Assembly: GCA_000433475.1 (NCBI GenBank)
Contig: HF993104.1
Span: forward strand, 1 to 64,000
Length of the DNA: 64,000 nt
Origin: Mycoplasma sp. CAG:956
GTDB lineage: Bacteria; Bacillota_I; Bacilli_A; RF39; UBA660
Reading direction: 5' to 3'
Positions 35,553 to 44,537 of this stretch are shown here, piece by piece. Position 1 is the stretch's first letter, and every line of letters starts with the position of its first letter. The position numbers and the translations under genes are program-made. The notes beneath the pieces are model-generated. The model was given only the letters and a program-made list of their open reading frames with translations. It had not been told where the DNA came from and searched no databases.

Positions 35553-36108
35553 GAAAAAAAGAAGTGTTTTAAGCTTTTTAATAATTCTTAATTTTATTTT
35601 AATTATAATTTGTTTAGTTAGAATTAAATTTAGTTATGCTAAGGTTGAAAAGTATACTAACATGGCAAGTAATGAATATAAAGATGATTATACTAAGAAA
35701 ATAAATAATGATATAATTGGGAGTATTAATCTAGGTAATAAAACTTATCTTTTAACACAGAGTGATAATAATAAATATTATTTAAATCATAATTATGAAA
35801 GACAAGAAGATCGTTTTGGAGCAATATTTGTTGATTATCGCTGTAGTTTACTTGATGATACTAATTGTTATATTTATGGTCATAGTTCTAAAGATTATGA
35901 CCTTCCTTTTAATATTTTATTTAAGTATCAAGATAAAGATTTTTTTTATAGTAACAATATTGTAAATATTAATTATAAAGGTTATGATTTAACCTATGAA
36001 ATAATTGGAATAACAGATAATTATGATAATTTAGGCAAATATTTATATATTCAAACTTGCAACGAAAGTGCAAATGGAGACATTATTTTAGTTGCTAAAA
36101 AAGTATAA
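35539..36108 (+). CDS. Class B-like sortase with an altered catalytic Arg position
   Basis: 189 residues. A membrane anchor at about 9-30, then a small sortase barrel. H115 in IYGHSSK and C174 in YIQTCNE match the catalytic His and Cys. In sortases the Cys is followed by an Arg just before the last strand (R-IVVVAK in S. aureus SrtB); here that place reads D181-IILVAK and the loop is three residues shorter. So the third catalytic residue seems lost. It overlaps the candidate substrate gene by 14 bases. It may use another residue, or have low or no activity. Confidence 0.75.
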   Translation: MLENKKKRSVLSFLIILNFILIIICLVRIKFSYAKVEKYTNMASNEYKDDYTKKINNDIIGSINLGNKTYLLTQSDNNKYYLNHNYERQEDRFGAIFVDYRCSLLDDTNCYIYGHSSKDYDLPFNILFKYQDKDFFYSNNIVNINYKGYDLTYEIIGITDNYDNLGKYLYIQTCNESANGDIILVAKKV

Positions 36109-36136
36109 TAATGCTATCATTATAGTAGGTGATAGT

Positions 36137-36841
36137 ATGGAAAATGTAAGTTTAGATGAAAATGCATCAATGAATTTGGCAAATGCCAATCATGCCAAGA
36201 GGGTAGAGGTTGCAAAAGATAAAGCTGCTATGAAAATGGGAAATACTGGTTATGAAAGAATGGCTTTAAATACCATGAAAAAAAGTATGTCTAAAGAGCA
36301 AATTGAGGCTGAACGTAGCAAAAAAGAAATTTCACGTAGAGCCTTTTTAATATGAACTTTAACTGGAATAGGAATTGCTGCAACAACTGTGGCTTTAGGT
36401 AAAAAAATAGAATCTAATATTCAAGAAATCGAGGAGATAACAGAAAATAAAGAATTGATTGATACAGCATATGAAGAAATCAAAGATGAAATGTATCATA
36501 AGTTAATAGAAGGCAGTCCTACTGATTTTAAATTGTGGATTTCAGATACTGATTTAAGTAGTTATTCTGATTATTTGATTTATAAACTTACTAAAGATTA
36601 TGAGATGACTGATTCTCTTAATTATAAATATGCTGATGAATATAGCAAAGAATCAAGAGAATTTAAAAGACATGTTTTCGAAGATAGAGAGGATAATCCT
36701 GATAAGTATGAAGGAATTATTGTACCAGATAATGATTATTTGTATGTCGAAGAAGATATGGTTAACCGTTATATAAATGGTGAGGATTTTGTCAATAAGA
36801 CCGATGCCTATTTACAAAAAAAAGATAGAAGGAGTAAGTAG
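36137..36841 (+). pseudogene. Membrane protein interrupted by one in-frame TGA
   Basis: The ATG at 36137 follows AGGTGAT and opens a frame of 72 residues ending SRRAFLI, then TGA at 36353-36355. The same frame then continues without a break to 36841: TLTGIGIAATTVALGKK and an acidic tail of about 140 residues. If TGA were read through, the result is a 234-residue protein with one membrane helix at about 71-90. SRRAFL resembles a twin-arginine motif. TGG is used for Trp later in the same gene (KLWISD), and TGA is a real stop elsewhere, so this is a nonsense mutation (TGG to TGA fits) or a recoding case. The downstream half has no ribosome site of its own. Confidence 0.6.
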
Positions 36842-36844
36842 ATA

Positions 36845-37054
36845 ATGTCAAAGCAATTAGTAGATTTTTATTCTTTTAATAACAAAATATATTTAGTAAT
36901 TAAAAGTGTCTTATATAATAACTCTGAATATGTCTTTTTGTCTAATGAAATGGATGCTTCCGATGATATGATTAGAAGGGTTTCTGAAAATAAATTATTA
37001 CCAATCGAAAGTGATGAAGAATATTTAAATGTTATAAAGAAAATGTTTAATTAA
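36845..37054 (+). CDS. Very small DUF1292-like protein
   Basis: 69 residues; a GAAGGAG ribosome site lies inside the end of the previous frame. EYVFLSNE and LLPIESDEEYLNVIKKMF recall the YrzB pattern (YIVYTN and LYPIETEKEWNLIFNIL), so it may be a shortened relative. The good ribosome site 3' of the interrupted gene suggests that the region is still translated. Confidence 0.55.
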   Translation: MSKQLVDFYSFNNKIYLVIKSVLYNNSEYVFLSNEMDASDDMIRRVSENKLLPIESDEEYLNVIKKMFN

Positions 37055-37077
37055 AAGGCTTACATATGCCTTTTTTT
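37053..37077 (+). terminator. Rho-independent terminator
   Basis: AAAAGGC (37053-37059), 8-nt loop, GCCTTTT (37068-37074) and T residues to 37077. Confidence 0.75.
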
Positions 37078-37130
37078 CATTAATTCTTCACAATTAATAA
37101 TTAAAATGAAAAAGTGTAGGAGAGATACTT

Positions 37131-38567
37131 ATGAGAAGAAAAAATAAAAATATTATATTAATAACAATTTTACTAGTATTTATTAGTTTTAGTGTAATTT
37201 TATATAGTGATTTAACTAGTTCGCATGAAGATAATACTTATAGTGATATTTATAATAATAGTGATTATAGTAATGAGTATGGTTCTTATTTTCCTAATTA
37301 TAATTATGGTAGTGATAGTACAATAAGTAAAACGACTGCGAAAGATACGAGAACTAGTCAAATATTTAGAACAGTTGTAACTTCTATTTTAATTGTTATA
37401 TCAGTTCAAATATTCTTTTATTTATTATTTTCAGGGTTTAATTATTTAACTTTTAAATTAACTTTTTTTCCGTTAGCTAAAATAGGTGTTTATTTAATTT
37501 TGAGTTTAAGTTTAACTGCTGGTATTTTATATTTTGCCATAAAACCGATTACTTTTTTACCAGCTGATGCGATTGTAGAAGATAATAACAAAAATAATAG
37601 TTCTAATGATATGGTTCCCAATTTAAATGGTAAAGAAATAACTGAAAGGAATATTAATTTAAGTGATTATAATGAAAATATTTCTATAACTAGAGGTGGT
37701 ATTTATAATTTAAGTGGTAGTTTTAGTCATACTATTATAGTTAGTTGTAATGGTGATGTAACTTTAGTATTGAATAATGTTGAAGTTAATACTAAAGATA
37801 TGGCTAGTATTATTAATAAAGGTTCAGGAAAATTAAAAATTGAAACTTTAGAAGGTACAACTAATAATTTAAGTGATGAAGGTACATCTTATTACGATAG
37901 TGTTATTTATTCAACAGGCCCATTGGAATTAAAGGGAAGTGGCATTTTAAATATTAAGGCTAATCAAAATATTGGAATTAATATAGCAAGTAATGACTTT
38001 ACATTAAATAGTGGTACAGTCAATATAACGGCTAAAAATTATGGTATTGTTACTAGTGATGATGGCGGTTTGATTAATATTTCTAATGGTAATTTAACTG
38101 TTAGTAGTACAAAAGCTAATTTAAAATCTAAACAAAATATTACTATTGATGGTGGTATAATTTATCTTTTAGGTACAGAAGAAGATTCGCCAATTGATAC
38201 TGTTAATGGTTATGATATAAATGGTGGAACCTTAATTGCCTTAGGCAAAGATATTTATGAAACACCAGTAACTAGTTCTAAAAATTATACTATTTGCCTT
38301 AAATTAAAAGATATTGTTAAAAGAAATAGTATTATTAGTTTAATGGATAGTAATAAAAAAGAAATATTGACATTTTTAAGTGATGATGATTTTAATTCTT
38401 TAATAGTTAGTACTAAGTCTTTAACTAAAGGAAAATACATTTTGTATAAAGATGGTAATAGTAGTGGTACTTTAGATAATCATATTTATAAAGATGGAAA
38501 ATATAGTGATGGTTCAATCGTTGATGAGGCAATTGAAGTAACAAGTAAAATTACAGCAAAAAAGTAG
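37131..38567 (+). CDS. Membrane-anchored beta-helix protein, Cthe_2159-like carbohydrate-binding family
   Basis: 478 residues. Three hydrophobic helices in the first 145 residues (about 8-26, 83-105, 112-135), with an Asp/Ser/Tyr-rich loop between. The external part (about 165-420) begins with ITRGGIYNLSGSF and VTLVLNNVEV, the signature of the Cthe_2159 family, calcium-binding right-handed beta helices that bind acidic sugars. Repeated [IL]N[IL] rungs follow (GTVNITAKNYGIVTSDDGG, LINISNGNLTV). No catalytic residues are claimed. Role is probably wall or host glycan binding. Confidence 0.7.
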   Translation: MRRKNKNIILITILLVFISFSVILYSDLTSSHEDNTYSDIYNNSDYSNEYGSYFPNYNYGSDSTISKTTAKDTRTSQIFRTVVTSILIVISVQIFFYLLFSGFNYLTFKLTFFPLAKIGVYLILSLSLTAGILYFAIKPITFLPADAIVEDNNKNNSSNDMVPNLNGKEITERNINLSDYNENISITRGGIYNLSGSFSHTIIVSCNGDVTLVLNNVEVNTKDMASIINKGSGKLKIETLEGTTNNLSDEGTSYYDSVIYSTGPLELKGSGILNIKANQNIGINIASNDFTLNSGTVNITAKNYGIVTSDDGGLINISNGNLTVSSTKANLKSKQNITIDGGIIYLLGTEEDSPIDTVNGYDINGGTLIALGKDIYETPVTSSKNYTICLKLKDIVKRNSIISLMDSNKKEILTFLSDDDFNSLIVSTKSLTKGKYILYKDGNSSGTLDNHIYKDGKYSDGSIVDEAIEVTSKITAKK

Positions 38568-38594
38568 TGAACTTTAAATAATCACTACTTTTTT
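38561..38594. terminator. Bidirectional terminator
   Basis: AAAGTAGTGA (38561-38570) pairs with TCACTACTTT (38582-38591), with T runs on both strands. It contains the TAG stop of the beta-helix gene and serves the convergent def gene too. Confidence 0.8.
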
Positions 38595-38625
38595 AAAACT
38601 AAAATATAGGTTAAATATAAAAAGA

Positions 38626-39180
38626 TTAGATTTCACGCATTAATTCTTTATCTTTAAATGGATTTTTCTTATCAATTTTATCAACGAACAAAATACCGTC
38701 TAAATGGTCAATTTCATGTTGAAAAGCAACAGCAATGTCTTCACGAACACGGATACGATAAGTATCACCGTTATAATCGTTGTATTCTACAGTAACTCTA
38801 GCAGCACGAGGAACAATACCTTCAACATCACGGTTAACTGATAGACAACCTTCACCTTCACCAACATAGATAAGTTCTTCACTTTGAGAAACAATTTTTG
38901 GATTAATAATAACGTAATTTTCAAATTGACCTTTTTCAACTTCATCTACAATAACAAATATTCTTTTCCCAATTCCAATTTGGGGATAAGCAAGACCCAT
39001 CCCTGGACGTAGGTCATATTTTTCAGAATATTCTTCAATTTGACTCATGGTTAGATATGTAATCATATCTTCAATGTTTTTTTGATCTTCTTTAGAAATA
39101 GGAAATTCAGTTACAGGTAAAGCCTTTTTATGTAAAATTTTTTCTTTTTCATCTAATATTTTAATATTTGGTAATTTCAT
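38626..39180 (-). CDS. def: Peptide deformylase
   Basis: Removes the formyl group from nascent proteins. 184 residues from the ATG at 39180 (MKLPNIKILDEKEK); the upstream ATG at 39195 lies within the ribosome-site stretch. The three motifs are present: GMGLAYPQIG (usual GxGLAAPQ, with Tyr instead of Ala), EGCLSV with the metal Cys, and QHEIDHLDG with the two metal His and catalytic Glu. The length and insertions fit type 2 deformylases of Gram-positive bacteria. Confidence 0.95.
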   Translation of the reverse strand: MKLPNIKILDEKEKILHKKALPVTEFPISKEDQKNIEDMITYLTMSQIEEYSEKYDLRPGMGLAYPQIGIGKRIFVIVDEVEKGQFENYVIINPKIVSQSEELIYVGEGEGCLSVNRDVEGIVPRAARVTVEYNDYNGDTYRIRVREDIAVAFQHEIDHLDGILFVDKIDKKNPFKDKELMREI

Positions 39181-39343
39181 AATTCTACCCCACATTCATT
39201 GGTATTTTATCAAAAATCGTTTTAAAAGGAAAGGGGGTATGGTACTATTTTTTGGAAAATGAATAAATATTCATATTTTAAAATTAGAAATTAAAACTAT
39301 TATATAAAGCATTATTTAATTGGATAATTAAAAATCAAAAATT

Positions 39344-39366
39344 AAAAAAGAGAGAGGTCTCTCTTA
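39344..39366 (-). terminator. Terminator of the yjcZ-like gene
   Basis: On the minus strand AAGAGAG, loop ACCT, CTCTCTT (39365 down to 39348), then a T run. It overlaps the stop codon. Confidence 0.65.
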
Positions 39367-39549
39367 ACGGTTGTTACTACCACCAGCATACCAGCCAGCA
39401 CCGATGATAATTACTAAAAGAATGAATAAAACAATCCAGATAGCAGCACCATAGCCATAACCATAGCCAGCAGTGGTACCAACATAAGTACTACAAGGAT
39501 TTTGATAACCATAGCCACCGTAGTAGCCGTTATTTCCGTAATAATACAT
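39364..39549 (-). CDS. YjcZ-family Gly/Tyr-rich small membrane protein
   Basis: 61 residues. A Tyr/Gly/Asn-rich N-terminus (YYYGNNGYYGGYGYQ) and a conserved hydrophobic segment (GYGYGAAIWIVLFILLVIII) are hallmarks of the YjcZ sporulation family. AAGGAGGT is a very strong ribosome site, suggesting high expression. YjcZ-type peptides are made during sporulation in Bacillus, but their job is unknown. With cotE at 61366 this hints at spore formation. Confidence 0.75.
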   Translation of the reverse strand: MYYYGNNGYYGGYGYQNPCSTYVGTTAGYGYGYGAAIWIVLFILLVIIIGAGWYAGGSNNR

Positions 39550-39587
39550 ATTTATACCTCCTTTATGTATCTAATATATTTTATGGG

Positions 39588-39656
39588 TTGACAAGTTTTT
39601 TGACACAAGTAGAATTTATCTTAAAAAGTTGGTCTTATTTATGGTATTATTATAAT
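39588..39656 (+). promoter_or_regulatory. Two promoters upstream of the ftsW-like gene
   Basis: P1: TTGACA (39588-39593), 16 bp, TAGAAT (39610-39615). P2: TTGGTC (39629-39634), 16 bp, TATAAT (39651-39656). P2 lies 12 bases before the gene. Confidence 0.55.
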
Positions 39657-39667
39657 AGGTGGTCAAA

Positions 39668-40828
39668 ATGAAGAAAAAATTAGCCAAAATGGACTTACTT
39701 TTACTTTTTTTTACAATCCTTTATTCTGTTTTAGGTTGTATAATGATTTTTAGTGCTTCTAGTGTTTTAACTGTTTTAAAACAAGGGGTAGCTAGTAATT
39801 ATTATTTTGTTAGACAGTGTGCTATTTTAGGTATTAGTGCTCTAGCAGCAATCATTGTTACAAGATTTCCATTAAAATATTATAAATTGTTATCTTATTT
39901 ACTGATGGTTTTAATTGGGGCATCCCTGGTCGGATTATTACTTGCAGGTAAAATTACTAATGGAACTAAGGGATGGTATGATTTAGGTTTTTTTAATTTT
40001 CAACCGGCAGAGTTTGCTAAATCAATTATAATTATTTATTTAGCTTGTAGCTATGAAGAGATTGTAAAAAGAAAAGAAACACGAGCATTTATTTATTTTA
40101 TTCCTTTATTTTTTGCTGAAGTCATTGCTTTATTGGTTTTAAAGCAACCAGATTTAGGAAGTGCCATAATAATTGGCATTATAGCTCTTTTGATTTTTTT
40201 AGCTGTGCCGATGCCTCAAAAAACACGATTACGATCTAATTTAATTTTGCTTGCAGTTGCAGTGGTTGGAGTTTTAGGATGTGTTATATTTAAAGATAAA
40301 ATATTTACTGGATATCAATTATCTAGATTTTCCTTTTTTGCTCCTTGTAGTGAGGAAAAACGTAACGAACGGTTAGGATATCAAGTTTGTAATGGTTATA
40401 TTGCTATTAAAAACGGAGGCTTATTTGGTTTAGGCTTTGGTAATTCAACCCAAAAATATTTATATTTGCCAGAGGCTCATACTGATTTTATTTTTCCTAT
40501 AATTGTAGAAGAATTAGGACTCGTTACTGGTATTTTAGTAATTCTAGGCTATATTGTTATTCTTTTAAGAATACTTAAGATAGCTAAGAAGGCTCCTTCG
40601 GTTAGTATGAGTTTAATTGCTTATGGAACATGTTGTTACTTAGCATTGCATATTTTAGTAAATCTTTTAGGGGTTTTAGGACTTATGCCTTTAACCGGAG
40701 TGCCTTTACCTTTCTTTAGTTATGGTGGGTCGTTTGCTGTTAATGCTATTGTTATGATTGGAATTACAGAAAAAGTAGCAGTCGAAAGGGAGAATAAGAA
40801 GTTTCGTGATAAAATTGCTAGTCTTTAA
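39668..40828 (+). CDS. ftsW: SEDS-family glycosyltransferase, FtsW/RodA type
   Basis: 386 residues, ten membrane helices, from the ATG at 39668 after TAGGTGG. SEDS landmarks: IMIFSASSV in helix 1, QPAEFAK with the conserved Glu, LKQPDLGSA with the catalytic-type Asp, EAHTDFIFPIIVEELG and LPFFSYGGSF at the end. Polymerises lipid II into glycan strands with a partner PBP. The ending and the unlinked location do not settle FtsW versus RodA; EAHTDFIF and PLTGVPLPFFSYGGS slightly favour FtsW. Confidence 0.88.
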   Translation: MKKKLAKMDLLLLFFTILYSVLGCIMIFSASSVLTVLKQGVASNYYFVRQCAILGISALAAIIVTRFPLKYYKLLSYLLMVLIGASLVGLLLAGKITNGTKGWYDLGFFNFQPAEFAKSIIIIYLACSYEEIVKRKETRAFIYFIPLFFAEVIALLVLKQPDLGSAIIIGIIALLIFLAVPMPQKTRLRSNLILLAVAVVGVLGCVIFKDKIFTGYQLSRFSFFAPCSEEKRNERLGYQVCNGYIAIKNGGLFGLGFGNSTQKYLYLPEAHTDFIFPIIVEELGLVTGILVILGYIVILLRILKIAKKAPSVSMSLIAYGTCCYLALHILVNLLGVLGLMPLTGVPLPFFSYGGSFAVNAIVMIGITEKVAVERENKKFRDKIASL

Positions 40829-40911
40829 AAGTTGGGATAAAGTTTTGTTAAAGTAAATGTTTTTAAAAAATATGTCAAATTTATAAGAAAATTGTAAATT
40901 TTTAAAGGAAA

Positions 40912-40939
40912 TTCATAAGGTGTTACCAATATATATAAT
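40912..40939 (+). promoter_or_regulatory. comEA promoter
   Basis: TTCATA (40912-40917), 16 bp, TATAAT (40934-40939), then the strong AGGAGGTGAT ribosome site. Confidence 0.45.
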
Positions 40940-40955
40940 TAGGAGGTGATAAATT

Positions 40956-41699
40956 ATGAATTTTTATTTTGACTTAGTTAAGACTTTTTTTAAAAAGTAT
41001 TTTGGAAAAGCTTTGTTGGTAATCATGATTGTTAGTATTCTTATTTTAAATATCTATCATATTTTTTTTCAAGATTTAAATTTAAATAATAGCTGTACTA
41101 ATAATATTAATGAGAAAATTGCTTTAAATGAAGATACAAAAGATGATATGGCTAATGATGATAATCTTAATTTAGAAGAAAAAACTTCTAAAGAACTTAA
41201 GTATTATGTAGATATTAAAGGAGCTGTTAAAAATCCTGGTGTCTATCAGATGGGAGTAGATAATATTGTTAATGATTGTATAAAATTAGCTGGTGGTCTT
41301 TTAAAAAATGCAGATACTACTACTATTAATTTAAGTAAGAAAATAAGTCCTGAAATGGTTATTTATGTTCCTAAAAAAAATGAAGTAGTAAAAAGTACTA
41401 CAAACGCAACAATTACAGAAACAAATAAAATACCAAATGATGCTAGTATTAGTGATAATAACAAACCAGCTTCTAAAGATAATAGTAATACCCAAACGTC
41501 AAATAAGACTCTTGTTAATATCAATACCGCAACTATTCAAGAATTAACAACTCTTAGTGGTGTAGGAGAGGCTAAAGCACAAGATATTATTGAATATCGA
41601 AGTACTAATGGTAATTTTAAAACAGTCGAAGATATCAAAAATGTTAGTGGCATCGGTGAGGCTTTATATGCAAAAATCAAAGACTATATTACCGTTTAA
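40956..41699 (+). CDS. comEA: DNA-uptake receptor ComEA
   Basis: 247 residues. A membrane anchor (about 16-36), an SLBB domain (YYVDIKGAVKNPGVYQM, about 87-145), a Thr/Asn-rich linker, and a C-terminal helix-hairpin-helix pair (VNINTATIQELTTLSGVGEAKAQDIIEYR) that binds double-stranded DNA outside the cell. Full-length and intact. It is followed by comEC with a 32-base overlap, the classic competence pair. Confidence 0.95.
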   Translation: MNFYFDLVKTFFKKYFGKALLVIMIVSILILNIYHIFFQDLNLNNSCTNNINEKIALNEDTKDDMANDDNLNLEEKTSKELKYYVDIKGAVKNPGVYQMGVDNIVNDCIKLAGGLLKNADTTTINLSKKISPEMVIYVPKKNEVVKSTTNATITETNKIPNDASISDNNKPASKDNSNTQTSNKTLVNINTATIQELTTLSGVGEAKAQDIIEYRSTNGNFKTVEDIKNVSGIGEALYAKIKDYITV

Positions 41700-43752
41700 A
41701 ATATTTATTTTCTTTTTAGTATTGTTTAGTTTTTTAACTAGTTTTATTAGATGTAACTATATTTTTAAAACCTCAATTTATAATGGTAACGAAGAGCTGA
41801 TTACTGGAACAATTATTGATTATAAAATGTTAGATACTAAATATAAGATGACTATTTTAACTAATAAAGATAATATTTCAGAAAAAGTTATAGCAAGTAT
41901 TTATCTTAATGATAATGATTCTAATTTAAGAAAAAAAGTTAGTGATTTTAAAATAGGGGATAGAATTATATTAAATGGTAATTTAAATAAACCCTTAAAT
42001 AATACTATCCCTAATACTTTTAACTATCAAAAATATTTATATTATCAGAAGATATATTATCTTTTTACGGTTAAAGAGATTATGAGTATTGAAAATAGTT
42101 CTAATCTTTTTTATAAGTTACAGGATTTTCTTTATAAAAGATGTGAGATGATTGATGAAAAAGGTTATTTAACTATGCTTATTTATGGGAAGAAAAATAT
42201 AGATGCTGATACTTATAGTTATTTGCAAGACCTAGGGGTTGTACATTTATTTGCTATTTCCGGTTTACATATAAGTATATTTACGATGCTTTTAGAGGCA
42301 CTTTTAAAAAAGATAAAAATGGGACCTCGTAATTTTATTATTATTATCTTTTTAATAATATATGCATCTTTACTAGGTTTTCCGGCTAGTGTTATGCGAG
42401 CTTTAATGATGTTTATATTTTTAAAAGTCTTTTCCTTTTTAAAAGAAAAATTTAAGATGAGTTTTAAAACCTATGAAATAATGTTATTAAGTACTAGTAT
42501 TTTACTTATTATTAATCCTTATTTTCTTTATGATACGGGATTTTTATATTCTAATCTTTGTACTTTTGGACTTATATATTATAATGATAAAACTAAAAAT
42601 TATTTTTTAAAGTCTTTAAAAACTACTTATATTGCTACTTTGTGGTCATTACCCCTTACCGTTTCTCTTAACTATTCTTATAATTTATTAACGCCATTAT
42701 TCAATATAGTTTTTGTTCCTTTTATTAGTTTTTTACTTTATCCTATCTGTCTTATTACTTTTCTATTTCCTTTTTTTCTACCTGTTTTAAAAATATTAAT
42801 AAAACTGTTAGAATTATTAACGATTGTTTTTACTAAGGTAAGTATAAATATTATTTTACCTAAAATGAGTATTATTGTTATTATTATTTATTATATAAAT
42901 GTCTTTTTAATAACAAAGTATAAGAAAATATACTATCACTTATTTAATATTTTAATTCTTATTATTTATCCTTATGGGTATAATTTAGATGATAATTTAA
43001 AAGTATATTACTTAGACGTGTCTCAAGGAGATGCTAGTCTTATTATAAGTTCTAAAAATAGAGAAGTTATTTTGATAGATACAGGTGGTATAACTACCGA
43101 TAAAAATTATTATACTGCTAAAAATATATTGAAGTTTTTACATAGTATTGATATAAAAAAAATAGATAATTTAATTATTAGCCATGGTGATTTTGATCAT
43201 ATTGGTAATGCTTTTTATCTTGTAGATAATATTAAGATTGAAAAAGTAATACTTAATTGTGGCGAGGTTAACGATTTAGAAAATGATTTAATTAAAATAT
43301 TAACCAAGAATCAAATAAAATATTATACTTGTATTAAAGAATTAAATATAAATGATAATAAATTATCTTTCTTACAAACCGGAAAGTATGATAACGAAAA
43401 TGATAATAGTAATGTTATTTATACTGAGTTAAACGGATATAAATTTATGTTTATGGGTGATGCTTCTAAATTAAAAGAAGAAGATATTATTAAGAAATAT
43501 AAACTAGCAAAAATAGACTTTTTAAAAGTTGGACATCATGGTTCCAAGACGAGTAGTAGTAAGGAGTTTATAAATAAAATAAATCCCAAGTATTCTATAA
43601 TTAGCGTAGGAAGAAAAAACAAGTATGGTCATCCTAATAAAGAAACTTTAAAAGTTTTAAAAGATAGTAATGTTTATAGAACGGATACTTTAGGGACAAT
43701 TGAGGTAAAAATAAATAAGACTGAAGTTACTTTTACAAACTATAGTCCTTAG
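41668..43752 (+). CDS. comEC: DNA channel protein ComEC
   Basis: 694 residues from the ATG at 41668, since GGTGAGG lies 6 bases before it; the longer frame from 41590 is out-of-frame comEA text. N-terminal OB-like domain (about 25-130), a ComEC membrane core with about eight helices (LHLFAISGLHISIF near 195), and a C-terminal metallo-beta-lactamase domain with YLDVSQGDA, the metal site H506-G-D508-F-D510-H511 and KVGHHGSKTS. Probably carries the incoming strand and degrades the other. Intact, so DNA uptake may work. Confidence 0.94.
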   Translation: MQKSKTILPFKIFIFFLVLFSFLTSFIRCNYIFKTSIYNGNEELITGTIIDYKMLDTKYKMTILTNKDNISEKVIASIYLNDNDSNLRKKVSDFKIGDRIILNGNLNKPLNNTIPNTFNYQKYLYYQKIYYLFTVKEIMSIENSSNLFYKLQDFLYKRCEMIDEKGYLTMLIYGKKNIDADTYSYLQDLGVVHLFAISGLHISIFTMLLEALLKKIKMGPRNFIIIIFLIIYASLLGFPASVMRALMMFIFLKVFSFLKEKFKMSFKTYEIMLLSTSILLIINPYFLYDTGFLYSNLCTFGLIYYNDKTKNYFLKSLKTTYIATLWSLPLTVSLNYSYNLLTPLFNIVFVPFISFLLYPICLITFLFPFFLPVLKILIKLLELLTIVFTKVSINIILPKMSIIVIIIYYINVFLITKYKKIYYHLFNILILIIYPYGYNLDDNLKVYYLDVSQGDASLIISSKNREVILIDTGGITTDKNYYTAKNILKFLHSIDIKKIDNLIISHGDFDHIGNAFYLVDNIKIEKVILNCGEVNDLENDLIKILTKNQIKYYTCIKELNINDNKLSFLQTGKYDNENDNSNVIYTELNGYKFMFMGDASKLKEEDIIKKYKLAKIDFLKVGHHGSKTSSSKEFINKINPKYSIISVGRKNKYGHPNKETLKVLKDSNVYRTDTLGTIEVKINKTEVTFTNYSP

Positions 43753-43852
43753 AAGAAAATTAACAATAAGAGGTTATAGCAAATGTATCATTATGAAAAG
43801 TGAAAGTTACTTTTAAAAATAAAGGAAAATATTTATTTTTTTAGGTTTCTAG

Positions 43853-43881
43853 TTTACAAACATTTATTTAACTGCTATAGT
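43853..43881 (+). promoter_or_regulatory. Promoter of the GNAT gene
   Basis: TTTACA (43853-43858), 17 bp, TATAGT (43876-43881). Confidence 0.6.
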
Positions 43882-43902
43882 CATCTTATGGATGTGAGAG
43901 AT

Positions 43903-44526
43903 ATGAAGTATTTAGGTTCAAAAACACTTGAAACTGAAAGATTAATTTTAAAGGCTCAAACCATGGCAGAGCAAAAGGTATTATGGCAAATACTAATGTT
44001 ACCTGAGGTTAATAGATATTATCTAACGGTTCCTAAAAAGTATGCTAAAAATTTAAGCGATTGGCAAAAACAAGAAAAATTTTATGTTAAAGAAATGCAG
44101 CACGCTAACGATTTAACAACCTTTAAGTGGAGTGTTTTCAGTAAAGAAAATGGTGAATGTATAGGTATGGTATCATGCCATGAGGCTAATAGTGAGGATG
44201 AAACCATAGATAATCCGGATATCAGAGGTGTTGGCTGGTTTATTAATCCTAAATATAAAGGATATTGTTATGGCCTGGAAGCTGCTAATGCTATGATGGA
44301 TTATATGTTTAATGAGTGTGAAATTGCCGAAATTAAGACAGGGGCTGCTATTTGTAATCCGGCATCTTGGCTAATAATGGAAAGATTTGGTTTTATTAGA
44401 AGTAATGAGGTAAAAATGGTTGATTATACTTTTCTTGAGAAATTGGTTTGTGATTATCAGTATTATTTAACTCGTGATATGTATTTGCAAAAAAAGGATA
44501 ATTATAGTAAAAAAATAACAAGATAG
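43903..44526 (+). CDS. GNAT-family N-acetyltransferase
   Basis: 207 residues from the ATG at 43903, with GGATGTGAGAGA before it; the ATG at 43888 has no ribosome site. The start KTLETERLILKA and the core GVGWFINPKYKGYCYGLEAANAMMDYMF are typical of RimJ/RimL-like acetyltransferases (acetyl-CoA loop near 120-130). Substrate not predictable. AGGAGT at its stop is the ribosome site for the next, frameshifted gene. Confidence 0.85.
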   Translation: MKYLGSKTLETERLILKAQTMAEQKVLWQILMLPEVNRYYLTVPKKYAKNLSDWQKQEKFYVKEMQHANDLTTFKWSVFSKENGECIGMVSCHEANSEDETIDNPDIRGVGWFINPKYKGYCYGLEAANAMMDYMFNECEIAEIKTGAAICNPASWLIMERFGFIRSNEVKMVDYTFLEKLVCDYQYYLTRDMYLQKKDNYSKKITR

Positions 44527-44537
44527 GAGTAGTTTTC

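Noticed and set aside
36353..36355. TGA as a Trp codon throughout the genome (Mycoplasma code)
   Set aside because: TGG is used for Trp in almost every gene, and TGA ends several genes in ATGA overlaps with intact downstream genes.
36389..36841. A separate gene starting at the GTG 36389
   Set aside because: There is no ribosome site, and the frame is continuous with the upstream ORF across the TGA.
41590..41667. ComEC start at 41590
   Set aside because: The extra 26 residues are comEA sequence in another frame; the ATG at 41668 has a good ribosome site and a normal N-terminus.
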